DNA from: Thermoplasmata archaeon
Lineage (GTDB): Archaea; Thermoplasmatota; JAKEGO01
Assembly: GCA_022615805.1 (NCBI GenBank)
Contig: JAKEGO010000062.1
Coordinates: 1-13,626 of the forward strand
Length of the DNA stretch: 13,626 nt
Direction: 5' to 3'
This document shows, piece by piece, positions 6,927 through 13,626 of this stretch. Under the pieces are notes generated by a model that saw only the letters and a list, made by a program, of their open reading frames with translations, had not been told where the DNA came from and ran no database searches. How positions within the stretch are numbered: the first letter of the stretch is position 1; each line of letters starts with the position of its first letter. The position numbers and the translations under genes were made by a program.

Positions 6927-7408
6927 GCACCACCTCTGTCATCATGTTGGACGTTGTGCCCGGTACGCTCTGACGATGTGTCCACGACCAGTGCCCGCTC
7001 CTCGAACTCCATCTCAAGCCACCTGCGTATCTCCTCGCGGACCTCTATGAAGGCACGAAGCCGCTCCACGTCCGTCCCCCTCACGGCGGCCGGGTCCCGG
7101 AAGCTCCGGTGGATGCGCCTCCGCCCGCCGGGGAAGATCGGGCAGGACTCGCCGGCGCGGTCGCAGACCGTGACGACGACGTCGATGTCACGGTCCAGGA
7201 ACTCCTCGACGCCCTTCGACGAGTGGCCGGAGATGTCGATGCCCATCTCGGCCATGGCCTTCGCCGCGAGCGGATTGACGGCCGTCGGTTCCGTCCCCGC
7301 GCTGAAAGCCTCGTACCTGTCGCCGTGCAGCGCGTTGAGAAGGCCCTCTGCCATCTGTGAGCGCGCGGAATTGTTGGTGCAGACGAACAGCACGGTCGTT
7401 CTCCTCAT
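6923..7408 (-). CDS. arsC: Arsenate reductase, thioredoxin-coupled, low-molecular-weight phosphatase fold
   Basis: This cytoplasmic enzyme reduces arsenate to arsenite. It has 161 residues. The phosphatase-type loop CTNNSAR gives catalytic C10 and R16; the redox pair C82 and C89 lies in VCDRAGESCP, and the acid D105 in HRSFRDPA. C10, C82 and C89 occupy the same numbers as in the Staphylococcus/Bacillus thioredoxin-dependent ArsC, so reduction by a disulfide cascade is well supported. Residues after about 136 form an extra polar tail with two histidines (RTGHNVQHDDRGGA), longer than usual. Part of this tail is coded just before the acr3 start. GGAGG lies 8 nt before ATG 7408. It follows phoU after 37 nt with no visible promoter, so it should be co-transcribed with the phosphate genes. 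Confidence 0.96.
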   Translation of the reverse strand: MRRTTVLFVCTNNSARSQMAEGLLNALHGDRYEAFSAGTEPTAVNPLAAKAMAEMGIDISGHSSKGVEEFLDRDIDVVVTVCDRAGESCPIFPGGRRRIHRSFRDPAAVRGTDVERLRAFIEVREEIRRWLEMEFEERALVVDTSSERTGHNVQHDDRGGA

Positions 7409-7445
7409 GGGCCCGGCCTCCGGTTCCTTTCCCCCGTAAGTGCGT

Positions 7446-8096
7446 TCACTTGATCTCGATGAAATCGCCGGTGACCATGAAGTGTATCTTCTCCGCCATC
7501 TTGCACGCGAGGTCGCCGCATCTCTCGAGGTAGCGGGCGATCATGATGTACTGCGTGCACCGGGTGATCAACGCGGGGTCCTCCATCATGTAGGTGAGGC
7601 ATTCCCGGTAGATCGAGTACCTCTCGGCGTCCAGCGAGTCGTCGCGTTCCCCGAAGCCGGCGAGCGGCGCGATGTCCTCCCTGTGGAAGGCCTCGATGGC
7701 ATCGTCGACCATGGCTATCGCCTCGTCGGCCATCCTCGGTATGTCGACGAGCCTCGCGATGTGCTCCTTCTGCGAGAGCTCGATGGAGATCTTGGCGATG
7801 TCCTTGCCGTAGCGCCCGATGCGGTTCAGGTAGGTGATGAGCTTGAGGACGCATGCGATCTTCCTGACGTCTCCGGCGACCGGCTGGTACAGCGCGATGA
7901 GCCGTATCGCCTCGGCCTCGATCTCCATGTCGAGTTGCGCGAGCTCCCGCTTCCTGGAGAGCACGTACTCCGCCCTCTCCACGTCGCGGTCCTTCAGCGC
8001 CTCGACCGACTGCTTGAGCATCTCGATCGAGAGGGCCGCCATCTCCATCGTGCGGGTCTTCAGCTCCGAGATCGCCTCCTGGAACTTCTCAGTCAT
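7446..8096 (-). CDS. phoU: Phosphate transport regulator PhoU
   Basis: A cytoplasmic, all-helical regulator of the Pst phosphate importer, 216 residues, close to the standard PhoU length. Two three-helix repeats are visible, each with the metal-cluster type motif: NRIGRYGKD (91-99), where the usual Glu is Asn, and the canonical ERCGD (191-195) in the second. PhoU normally binds PstB and restrains uptake when phosphate is plentiful. It sits 20 nt after pstB, with AGGTGAT just before ATG 8096, and is followed by arsC. A second PhoU-family protein, with a DNA-binding domain, is encoded at the other end of the cluster, so this one probably acts on the transporter and the other on the promoter (inference). 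Confidence 0.95.
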   Translation of the reverse strand: MTEKFQEAISELKTRTMEMAALSIEMLKQSVEALKDRDVERAEYVLSRKRELAQLDMEIEAEAIRLIALYQPVAGDVRKIACVLKLITYLNRIGRYGKDIAKISIELSQKEHIARLVDIPRMADEAIAMVDDAIEAFHREDIAPLAGFGERDDSLDAERYSIYRECLTYMMEDPALITRCTQYIMIARYLERCGDLACKMAEKIHFMVTGDFIEIK

Positions 8097-8116
8097 GCCA
8101 TCACCTTGCCGTCACG

Positions 8117-8896
8117 TCATCCGAACCGCCCGGTAATATAACGTTCGGTCAGCTCTTTCGTCGGTTTCTCGAATATCATCTCAGTGCGTCCGAACTCGAT
8201 GAGCTTGCCGAGGTACATGAAGCCCGTGAAATCGCTGACGCGGGCGGCCTGCTGCATGTTGTGGGTCACGATGACGACGGTGTACTTCTCCTTCAGGTCG
8301 TCTATGAGGTCCTCGATCTTCGAGGTGGCCAGCGGGTCGAGTGAGGAGGTCGGTTCGTCCATCAGGAGGACCTCTGGCTCCACCGCGAGAGCGCGGGCGA
8401 TGCACAGCCTCTGCTGCTGTCCTCCGGAGAGGGACATGGCCGACTCGTCCAAGCGGTCGCTCACCTCCTCCCAGAGCGCGGCCAGCTTCAGACTCCTCTC
8501 GACGATGCCGGCCAGTGCCTTCTTGTTCCTCTGCCCGTGGATCCTCGGGCCGTAGGCGACGTTGTCGAATATCGACTTCGGGAAGGGATTCGGCTTCTGG
8601 AATATCATGCCGATGCGGGTCCTCACGTCCATCACGTCGACGTGGTGGCCGAGGATGTTCCTCCCGTGGAAGAGGATCTCGCCCTCCATACGGCAGCCGT
8701 CGATGATGTCGTTCATGCGGTTCAGGGCGCGGATGAGCGTCGACTTGCCGCAGCCCGACGGGCCGATCAGGGCCGTCACGCGGTTCTCGCGGTAGAGAAT
8801 GTTGATGTCCTGCAGGGCGTGGTTCTTCCCGTACCACAGGTTCAGTCCCCGGCACTCGAGGATGGCTCCGTTGTCGTTCTTCCGCGGGGTCGCCAT
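8117..8896 (-). CDS. pstB: Phosphate import ATP-binding protein PstB
   Basis: The ATPase subunit that powers the Pst phosphate importer from the cytoplasmic face. It has 259 residues, the standard length. All ABC motifs are intact: Walker A GPSGCGKST (45-53), Q-loop Q100 in MIFQKPNPFP, signature LSGGQQQR (156-163), Walker B VLLMDEP (176-182) with the SSLDP D-loop, and switch histidine H212 in VIVTHN. The MIFQKPNPFP and C-terminal sequences are diagnostic of PstB rather than other importers. GGTGAT lies 3 nt before ATG 8896, and the start is only 4 nt after the stop of the upstream permease gene, showing tight coupling. Confidence 0.98.
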   Translation of the reverse strand: MATPRKNDNGAILECRGLNLWYGKNHALQDINILYRENRVTALIGPSGCGKSTLIRALNRMNDIIDGCRMEGEILFHGRNILGHHVDVMDVRTRIGMIFQKPNPFPKSIFDNVAYGPRIHGQRNKKALAGIVERSLKLAALWEEVSDRLDESAMSLSGGQQQRLCIARALAVEPEVLLMDEPTSSLDPLATSKIEDLIDDLKEKYTVVIVTHNMQQAARVSDFTGFMYLGKLIEFGRTEMIFEKPTKELTERYITGRFG

Positions 8897-8900
8897 GATA

Positions 8901-11204
8901 TCACCATTTCATCTTCTTGTGGAAATGCATCCTCAACGCCGTCGCCACGCTGTAGATAATGAGGATCATGATGAGGAGGACCAGCGCGGTCCCCGCCTGC
9001 TGGCGCTCCGACTCCGGGATGCTCGTGGCGAGATAGAACAGGTGATAGGGGAGCGCCATGACGGGGTCGTGCACCGAGTTGGGGAGGAAGCGCTGGATGA
9101 ACACCACCGCCGTGAACAGTATAGGCGCGGTCTCCCCGGCGGCGCGCCCGATGCTGAGAACGACGCCAGTTATCACGCCGGAGGCGGCCGGCGGCAGCAC
9201 CACCTTGCGGATGGTCTGCCACTTCGAGGCGCCCAGCGCCAGGCTCCCCTCGCGGAATCCCTGGGGGACGGCCCTGACCGCCTCCTCCGTCGTCCTTATC
9301 ACGGTCGGGAGGATCATGAACGAGAGGGTGAGGGCGCCGGCGAGGAGGGATATCCCGAACCCGAGGTACGCCACGAAGAAGGCGTACCCGAAGAGGCCGA
9401 AGACGATGGACGGCGTCCCGTTGAGGTTGTCGATGCCGGTGCGTATCGTCTGGGTCAGCTTCCCCTGGTGGGCATATTCCGAGAGGTATATCCCAGCGCC
9501 CACGCCCAGCGGTATGGCGACGAGGATCGCACCCGCGACCAGATAGAGGGTGCCGAGTATGGCAGGGTAGATGCCGCCCTCGCGGCCATTGTTCCGCGGC
9601 GATTCGGTGAGGAACTCCCAGGAGAGCGCCGGGTATCCGTTCGCGACTATGTAGTAGATGATCACCCCCACCATGGCGAGCACCGCGATCAGCGATGCGG
9701 TCACGATGCCGTAGGCGACCCGCTGCATGCTCTTGGGCGTGAGGAGGGAGAGGGACTGCGAAGCGAGGAGGCCCGCGGCCACGAGACCGGCTCCGAGAGA
9801 TGCCCCGAACCAGTGGTAGAAGAGCCAGAGCACGATGACGACCAGCAGGCCGTTCCCCCGCGACGCCCTTTCCGGCACCATCTGGACCGTGATGACGACG
9901 ATCGCCAGCAGGAGCACCATCCCGGCGCCCGCCGGAAGGTCGATTGCCCGCGTGGCGATCCCCGCGATCGCGACCGGAAGGAGGGCGAGCACGAGCATGC
10001 GATCGTACTGTTGGCGCCTATGTCGGGGGAGCATCCTTTCCAGGAGGAAGTGGGCGACCAGCGAGGCGGCGATGACCGAGACGCCGACCACGGGCCCCGC
10101 CATGTACGACACGAAGAGGGTCGAGAGGAGGATGGCCGCCAAGGTCGCTGCGAGCTCCTTCCAGTTCCGGGCGAAGGCCCGCGCGGGGGCGAGGATGCCG
10201 CCCATCGCCTTCTTCGTCCGGGGATGGAACCTCTCCTCGATGCGGGAGAGGATGAAGGTGGCGCTGAGGTTTATGAAGAGGACAAGGACCAGGAGTATGA
10301 CGGCAAGGGCGAACAGCACGTAGTAGTGCATGCTGTCGACCGGCACCTCGCCGAACTCTATGGCCAGCGTTCCCGTTATCGTCCTCACGGGGGAGGTGAC
10401 GTTGACGATCGGGTCCGGGACCACGGCCCTGTTGCCTGTGACCATCATGACCGCCATCGTCTCTCCTATCGCGCGGCCCATGCCGAGGATGACCGCCGCC
10501 GTGATCCCGGACATCGCTGCTGGCAGGACGACCTCCCTGGTGGTCTGCCATCTGGTCGCGCCGAGGGCGAGGGAAGCCTCCTTGTAATCCCGCGGCACGG
10601 TGGAGATCGCGTCCTCGGACACGCTCACTATCGTTGGGAGGGCCATTATCCCGAGCAGGATGGAACCCGCGAGCCATGTGAAGCCCAGGGTCAGGTCCCA
10701 CGTTATCCGTATCCAGTTCACGAGCACCAGCAGCCCGAAGAAGCCGAAGACCACGGAAGGTATGCCGGACAGCAGCTCGATTGCGGTCTTGAGCACGATC
10801 TTGAGCCTGTAAGGCGCCATTTCGGCGATGAATATGGCGCTGCCTATCCCGAGGGGGATCGCGATGACCATCGCGCCGAGGGTGACGAGGATCGTCCCCC
10901 AAATGATCGCGTTGGCCCCGAAGCTCGGGTCGCGGGGGTACCGCGGATTGTCGGGGTCGCCCTCCGGGTCCCAGTTCTCGCCGAGGACCAGCTCGCCGGC
11001 GCCCACCTCCTCGAATGCCGGCCACGCCTCGCCGAGGAGGAAGATGAAGATGAAGAACACGATGATGACCGATGCCAGGGATGTCGCGAAGAGCAAGACA
11101 CGGACAAAAAGATCCGTGACGGCGACCAACCCATGACGGGTGTGGCCGCCGTCCCTGCCCCTTCGCGACGGGAACGCCGCTAGGTTCGCTCCGTTCCGAA
11201 GCAT
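8901..11204 (-). CDS. Fused phosphate permease PstC-PstA
   Basis: Both membrane subunits of the phosphate importer in a single 767-residue chain. Residues about 30-325 are PstC: periplasm-facing loop 60-95, and the ATPase-coupling (EAA) loop EASLALGATRWQ (209-220) followed by VLPAAMSGI. Residues about 495-767 are PstA, with EGSLALGASKWQ (652-663) and VLPPAASGV. Between them, about 345-490 hold five or six further hydrophobic helices with basic loops (for example LPRHRRQQYDR, 392-402), which match neither permease core; long N-terminal extensions of PstA are known in some archaea. PstC and PstA are normally separate genes, and the frame here is unbroken. The start is uncertain: ATG 11204 lacks a good ribosome site, though downstream alternatives are no better. 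It lies between pstS and pstB. Confidence 0.95.
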   Translation of the reverse strand: MLRNGANLAAFPSRRGRDGGHTRHGLVAVTDLFVRVLLFATSLASVIIVFFIFIFLLGEAWPAFEEVGAGELVLGENWDPEGDPDNPRYPRDPSFGANAIIWGTILVTLGAMVIAIPLGIGSAIFIAEMAPYRLKIVLKTAIELLSGIPSVVFGFFGLLVLVNWIRITWDLTLGFTWLAGSILLGIMALPTIVSVSEDAISTVPRDYKEASLALGATRWQTTREVVLPAAMSGITAAVILGMGRAIGETMAVMMVTGNRAVVPDPIVNVTSPVRTITGTLAIEFGEVPVDSMHYYVLFALAVILLVLVLFINLSATFILSRIEERFHPRTKKAMGGILAPARAFARNWKELAATLAAILLSTLFVSYMAGPVVGVSVIAASLVAHFLLERMLPRHRRQQYDRMLVLALLPVAIAGIATRAIDLPAGAGMVLLLAIVVITVQMVPERASRGNGLLVVIVLWLFYHWFGASLGAGLVAAGLLASQSLSLLTPKSMQRVAYGIVTASLIAVLAMVGVIIYYIVANGYPALSWEFLTESPRNNGREGGIYPAILGTLYLVAGAILVAIPLGVGAGIYLSEYAHQGKLTQTIRTGIDNLNGTPSIVFGLFGYAFFVAYLGFGISLLAGALTLSFMILPTVIRTTEEAVRAVPQGFREGSLALGASKWQTIRKVVLPPAASGVITGVVLSIGRAAGETAPILFTAVVFIQRFLPNSVHDPVMALPYHLFYLATSIPESERQQAGTALVLLIMILIIYSVATALRMHFHKKMKW

Positions 11205-11227
11205 GCCGCGCAGGCGCTCTCGTCGGT

Positions 11228-11275
11228 CAGGGCTCGTCCTTTTTCCCCCTCAGGATCGTCGACCGGGCAGGGCTC
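11228..11275. repeat. Imperfect direct repeat between pstS and pstCA
   Basis: CAGGGCTC occurs at 11228-11235 and 11268-11275, each preceded by TCGTCG a few bases upstream (TCGTCGGT and TCGTCGACCGGG). The second copy overlaps the pstS stop codon. The 69-nt gap holding the repeat is the longest in the operon. It may reflect a message-processing or attenuation point, or simple chance in GC-rich DNA. Confidence 0.35.
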
Positions 11276-12122
11276 ACAGGGGGACGAAGCCCTCGCCCTC
11301 CACGATGGCCTGGCCATCGGGGCCCATTATCCAGTCGATGAGATCTTTCGCTAGGCCGGTCGGCTGGCCCATGGTTATGAGGTTCAGGTTCCTTGCCACG
11401 GCGTATTCGCCGCTCTTGACGTTGGCGACGCTCGGTGTCACAGCCGTCGCGTTCTCGTCCTCCTTCAGGTCAAGGCCCTTCACCTCTTCGTTCAGATACG
11501 CGAGGCCGACGTAGCCGATGGCCCCGGGGGCATCGGCGACTGCGCCGTGGACCCCTCCGCTGGACGCGAGCTCGGCGTCGTAGGCGGGAACGAGCCCGTG
11601 CGGGTCGAGGAAGAACTCCTCGAAGAAGTCCCTCGTGCCCGAGTTCGCGTCCCTGCCTATCACCCCGATGTTCGCGTCATCACCTCCGACCTCCTGCCAG
11701 TTCGTGATGTTCCCGGCGAAGATCGCGGTCACCTGCTCGAGCGTGAGCTCGGTGATCGGGTTGTCCGGATGCACGATGATCGCGATGCCGTCGTAGGCGA
11801 TCGTGTGCGCGACGAGGCCCGGATATATCGTCAACTCGCTGCTCTTGATGTCGCGCGAGGCCATGCCGATGTCGACGGTGCCCTCTCCGGCCTGCTGGAC
11901 ACCCACGCTCGACCCGCCGCCGCTCACCTGTATGTCCACTTTATCGTGCTCGTTCATGTACTGCTCCGCTGCCGCGGCCGCGACGGGTTGAACGGTCGTC
12001 GAACCGGCCACCGTCAGCTTCTTCACGTCGTCGCTTTCCTCCGTGCATCCTGTGATGCCGATGACCATTACGAGCATCACCGAGAGGAGAGCGGTCCCAG
12101 CTTTCCAACTTCCTGCTTTCAC
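11274..12122 (-). CDS. pstS: Phosphate-binding lipoprotein PstS
   Basis: The extracellular receptor that captures phosphate and delivers it to the permease. From GTG 12122 it has 282 residues: a signal peptide with a lipobox ending ITGC (C26), then the periplasmic-binding fold. Phosphate-contact segments are AGSTTVQP near the mature start, SGGGSSVG, MASRDIKSS, and DANSGTRDFFEEF. The C-terminus (WIMGPDGQAIVEGEGFVPL) is typical of the family. Two GTG starts compete: 12131 would add three residues, but GAGGTGA ends 5 nt before GTG 12122, favouring the latter. A TATA box at 12175-12183 would start the message about 30 nt upstream. It is the first gene of the phosphate-arsenic operon. Family phosphate binders discriminate against arsenate to differing degrees, which cannot be judged here. 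Confidence 0.95.
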   Translation of the reverse strand: MKAGSWKAGTALLSVMLVMVIGITGCTEESDDVKKLTVAGSTTVQPVAAAAAEQYMNEHDKVDIQVSGGGSSVGVQQAGEGTVDIGMASRDIKSSELTIYPGLVAHTIAYDGIAIIVHPDNPITELTLEQVTAIFAGNITNWQEVGGDDANIGVIGRDANSGTRDFFEEFFLDPHGLVPAYDAELASSGGVHGAVADAPGAIGYVGLAYLNEEVKGLDLKEDENATAVTPSVANVKSGEYAVARNLNLITMGQPTGLAKDLIDWIMGPDGQAIVEGEGFVPL

Positions 12123-12174
12123 TTCTTTCACCTCGAAAGGTTACCTTCACCTTGGACAGCGAGGCATATCATCC

Positions 12175-12183
12175 ATTTTATAG
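12175..12183 (-). promoter_or_regulatory. TATA box of the pst-phoU-arsC-acr3 operon
   Basis: Read on the minus strand, CTATAAAAT at 12175-12183 is a near-ideal archaeal TATA box preceded by an A-rich stretch. It predicts a transcript start near 12152, giving a leader of about 30 nt that contains the GAGGTGA ribosome site of pstS. Confidence 0.6.
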
Positions 12184-12196
12184 TTTATCTTTAGAG

Positions 12197-12251
12197 AATA
12201 TAACAGGGTATATGCTCACATTAGCACTATATGGAAATATAAGGGGGTATA
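12197..12251. promoter_or_regulatory. Pair of 16-bp direct repeats in the divergent phosphate promoter
   Basis: AATATAACAGGGTATA (12197-12212) and AATATAAGGGGGTATA (12236-12251) agree at 14 of 16 positions and start 39 bp apart. They lie between the TATA boxes of pstS (12175-12183) and the AbrB-PhoU gene (12258-12265). This is the expected place for binding sites of a regulator acting on both promoters; the adjacent AbrB-PhoU protein is the obvious candidate, but this is inferred from position only. Confidence 0.55.
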
Positions 12252-12257
12252 GAAAAC

Positions 12258-12265
12258 CTTATATC
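12258..12265 (+). promoter_or_regulatory. TATA box of the AbrB-PhoU regulator gene
   Basis: CTTATATC at 12258-12265 predicts a transcript start near 12289, only about 11 nt before ATG 12300. The message would be close to leaderless; GGGGG (12286-12290) lies at the predicted start and may not serve as a ribosome site. Confidence 0.5.
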
Positions 12266-12299
12266 TACAGCGACGTTCTTCATCCGGGGGTCTTAGAGA

Positions 12300-13313
12300 A
12301 TGGAGACGAGGAAGGTCCAGCTCACCGGGGGTTCCTCATTCGTCGTGACCCTGCCGAAGGAATGGATCACGAGGAACGAGATCAAGAAGCACGACCCGCT
12401 CGGGCTCATCGTCCAGCCTGACGGTTCGATAGTCATAACGCCCAAGACGGAGGGCGAGAAGGAGCGCCGGACCATCGCGCTCAGGGTCGATGGGGCCGTG
12501 GACTCCAGGTACCTGTACAGGGTCCTCATCTCGACGTACGTCCAGGGCTATTCAGTCATCGAGATCCGGTCGAGTCCGCGCATCCAGCCGCTCGTGAGGG
12601 CCACCGTGAACGAGTTCACCCAGACGACCGTCGGCCCGGAGATAATGGAAGAGGAGTCCGACCGTATCGTCGTGAAGGACCTCCTGGACCCCGCCGAGAT
12701 GCCCTTCGAGAACACCATCAAGCGCCTTTACATACTGGTCAGGACGATGGCCCTCGACGCGGTAAAGGGCCTGCGGGAGAGGGACCGGGGCCTGGTCGAG
12801 GACGTGATGATGAGGGACGGCGCCATCGATCGCCTCAACTGGCTGGTTTCCAGGCAGTCCGCCGTCGCCATGATGGACTCCATCGTCGCGAGGCGGATGA
12901 ACGTGGGACCGGATGATGCGACGTTCTACTTCCTCGTCAGCAGGATCATCGAGAGGATCGGCGACCACGCCGTGCTGATCGCCTCGAGCTCCAGGGAGCT
13001 CATCGCCGCGAAGCCGAGGAGGGAGGTCGTCGCCGCGATCGACCGCGCCAGCGAGGTCGCGCTCGACATCTTCACCGCGAGCATCAACGCCTGGTCGAGG
13101 AGCGACATCCTCGCCGCCAACCAGGTCGTCGAGTCGGTCAGGACCATCGACGAGCACTACAAGGCGATCCTCGACAACGCCTTCAAGGCGCGAGGGCCGA
13201 CATCCGTGGCCGAGGCGAACATCGCCTACAGCCTGCGGAGGATCGCCGAGTACTCGGGCGACATATCGGAACTGACGATCAACAGGCTCGTCAAGACGCT
13301 GGACGCCGCCTGA
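12300..13313 (+). CDS. Phosphate uptake regulator with AbrB DNA-binding and PhoU domains
   Basis: A 337-residue fusion found widely in archaea. Residues 1-50 are an AbrB/SpoVT-type swapped-hairpin DNA-binding domain (RKVQLTGGSSFVVTLPKEW, 4-22, then SIVITPK). Residues 51-125 form a linker domain. Residues about 135-337 are PhoU-like helices with ERIGDH (218-223) and a second, weaker repeat RRIAEYSGD (313-321). The arrangement suggests a transcription factor that senses phosphate status and binds near its own promoter and pstS, which is divergent with 177 nt between starts. The ATG is fixed by the conserved start of the AbrB domain. No recognition helix details or DNA site can be proved from sequence alone, but the paired repeats upstream are likely targets. 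Confidence 0.95.
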   Translation: METRKVQLTGGSSFVVTLPKEWITRNEIKKHDPLGLIVQPDGSIVITPKTEGEKERRTIALRVDGAVDSRYLYRVLISTYVQGYSVIEIRSSPRIQPLVRATVNEFTQTTVGPEIMEEESDRIVVKDLLDPAEMPFENTIKRLYILVRTMALDAVKGLRERDRGLVEDVMMRDGAIDRLNWLVSRQSAVAMMDSIVARRMNVGPDDATFYFLVSRIIERIGDHAVLIASSSRELIAAKPRREVVAAIDRASEVALDIFTASINAWSRSDILAANQVVESVRTIDEHYKAILDNAFKARGPTSVAEANIAYSLRRIAEYSGDISELTINRLVKTLDAA

Positions 13314-13626
13314 ACCGGGGGGCCGCAAGGTCCACGTCCTCTGCGGGGGGCCCTGAGGCCATTCCCCTCTCCGGACAAGCATCCTGCGGGCTGTTCCTCG
13401 GCTTCATTCCGAAAGTCCATCGGAGGCACATTCCAATAGTCGGCGCGAGCAATTCGCAGGACAAGCCAGTTACTCCAGTCCCCTCCATCCCATTCCTGCG
13501 GACCCGAGTTTTGGGATGAAGCCCTGTTGGTGCTGTTAATATAGCGATTCATGGGTTCCGGACAAGAAGCCTGGAACCCGAATGGGCAGTTCGGTCACTG
13601 TGGCCGATGACCGATCGATGTTCGGA
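13314..13626. other. 313-bp stretch with no supported gene; TATA-like element and hairpin
   Basis: No recognisable protein is encoded. A minus-strand frame from 13552 reads QEWDGGDWSNWLVL and DYWNVPPMDF but runs 88 bp into the regulator gene and matches nothing I know. The stretch TCCGGACAAG occurs twice (about 13370 and 13557). TTAATATAG (13536-13544) is a TATA-like island, and just downstream GGGTTCCGG (13553-13561) pairs with CCTGGAACCC (13570-13579), a nine-pair stem including one G-T pair. Together these could mark the start of an RNA or gene that continues past the window. Confidence 0.35.
13323..13346 (+). terminator. Hairpin after the AbrB-PhoU gene
   Basis: CCGCAAGG (13323-13330) pairs with CCTCTGCGG (13338-13346), allowing one bulged C, over a 7-nt loop. 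It begins 10 nt after the stop codon. No T-run follows, so it is a possible 3'-end structure rather than a clear terminator. Confidence 0.3.

Noticed and set aside
8799..11183. 794-residue plus-strand open frame opposite the permease gene
   Set aside because: It is very rich in charged residues, has no domain, and is the antisense shadow of the well-supported PstC-PstA gene in GC-rich DNA.
13226..13552. 108-residue minus-strand open frame at the right edge
   Set aside because: It is antisense to the end of the AbrB-PhoU gene, and the only TATA-like element lies inside it; its tryptophan-rich part matches no family I know.
13551..13626. Possible tRNA suggested by GGTTCC and GGAACC arms
   Set aside because: The two arms form one simple hairpin; no cloverleaf, anticodon arm or T-loop consensus can be placed.

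Overview
The window looks like GC-rich chromosomal DNA from a euryarchaeon, possibly Thermoplasmatota. The domain assignment rests on several signs: an AbrB-PhoU fusion regulator of the archaeal type, TATA boxes about 25-30 nt before predicted transcript starts, Shine-Dalgarno sites of the GGTGAT/GAGGTG kind, heavy use of AGG for arginine, and a secreted PKD-like protein with an archaeal C-terminal anchor. The phylum is a guess.

Region by region: positions 1-327 hold no convincing gene but contain an 88-bp perfect direct repeat (1-88 and 224-311). A receiver-histidine kinase protein (328-1551, minus) follows, then a secreted, calcium-loop-rich protein (1748-2923, minus). This is divergent from a glutamine synthetase, glnA (3030-4352, plus). 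A second glutamine synthetase paralogue, closest in motifs to actinobacterial GlnA2, has its own promoter (4476-5795, plus).

Positions 5808-12122 are one minus-strand operon, in transcription order pstS, a fused pstC-pstA, pstB, phoU, arsC and acr3. Gaps are short: 69, 4, 20 and 37 nt, then a 4-nt ATGA overlap. A second phosphate regulator, an AbrB-PhoU fusion, is transcribed divergently from pstS (12300-13313, plus). The AT-rich intergenic region between them carries two TATA boxes and a pair of 16-bp direct repeats. Positions 13314-13626 contain hairpins and a TATA-like element but no supported gene.

The main theme is phosphate uptake physically linked to arsenic defence. Pst-type transporters can let arsenate in. 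Here the same transcript is predicted to encode the importer, its PhoU regulator, a thioredoxin-type arsenate reductase and an ACR3 arsenite exporter, with no ArsR repressor in view. Control would then come from the phosphate-responsive divergent promoter rather than from arsenic. The most unusual gene is the 767-residue PstC-PstA fusion, which has an extra multi-helix membrane segment between its two permease halves.
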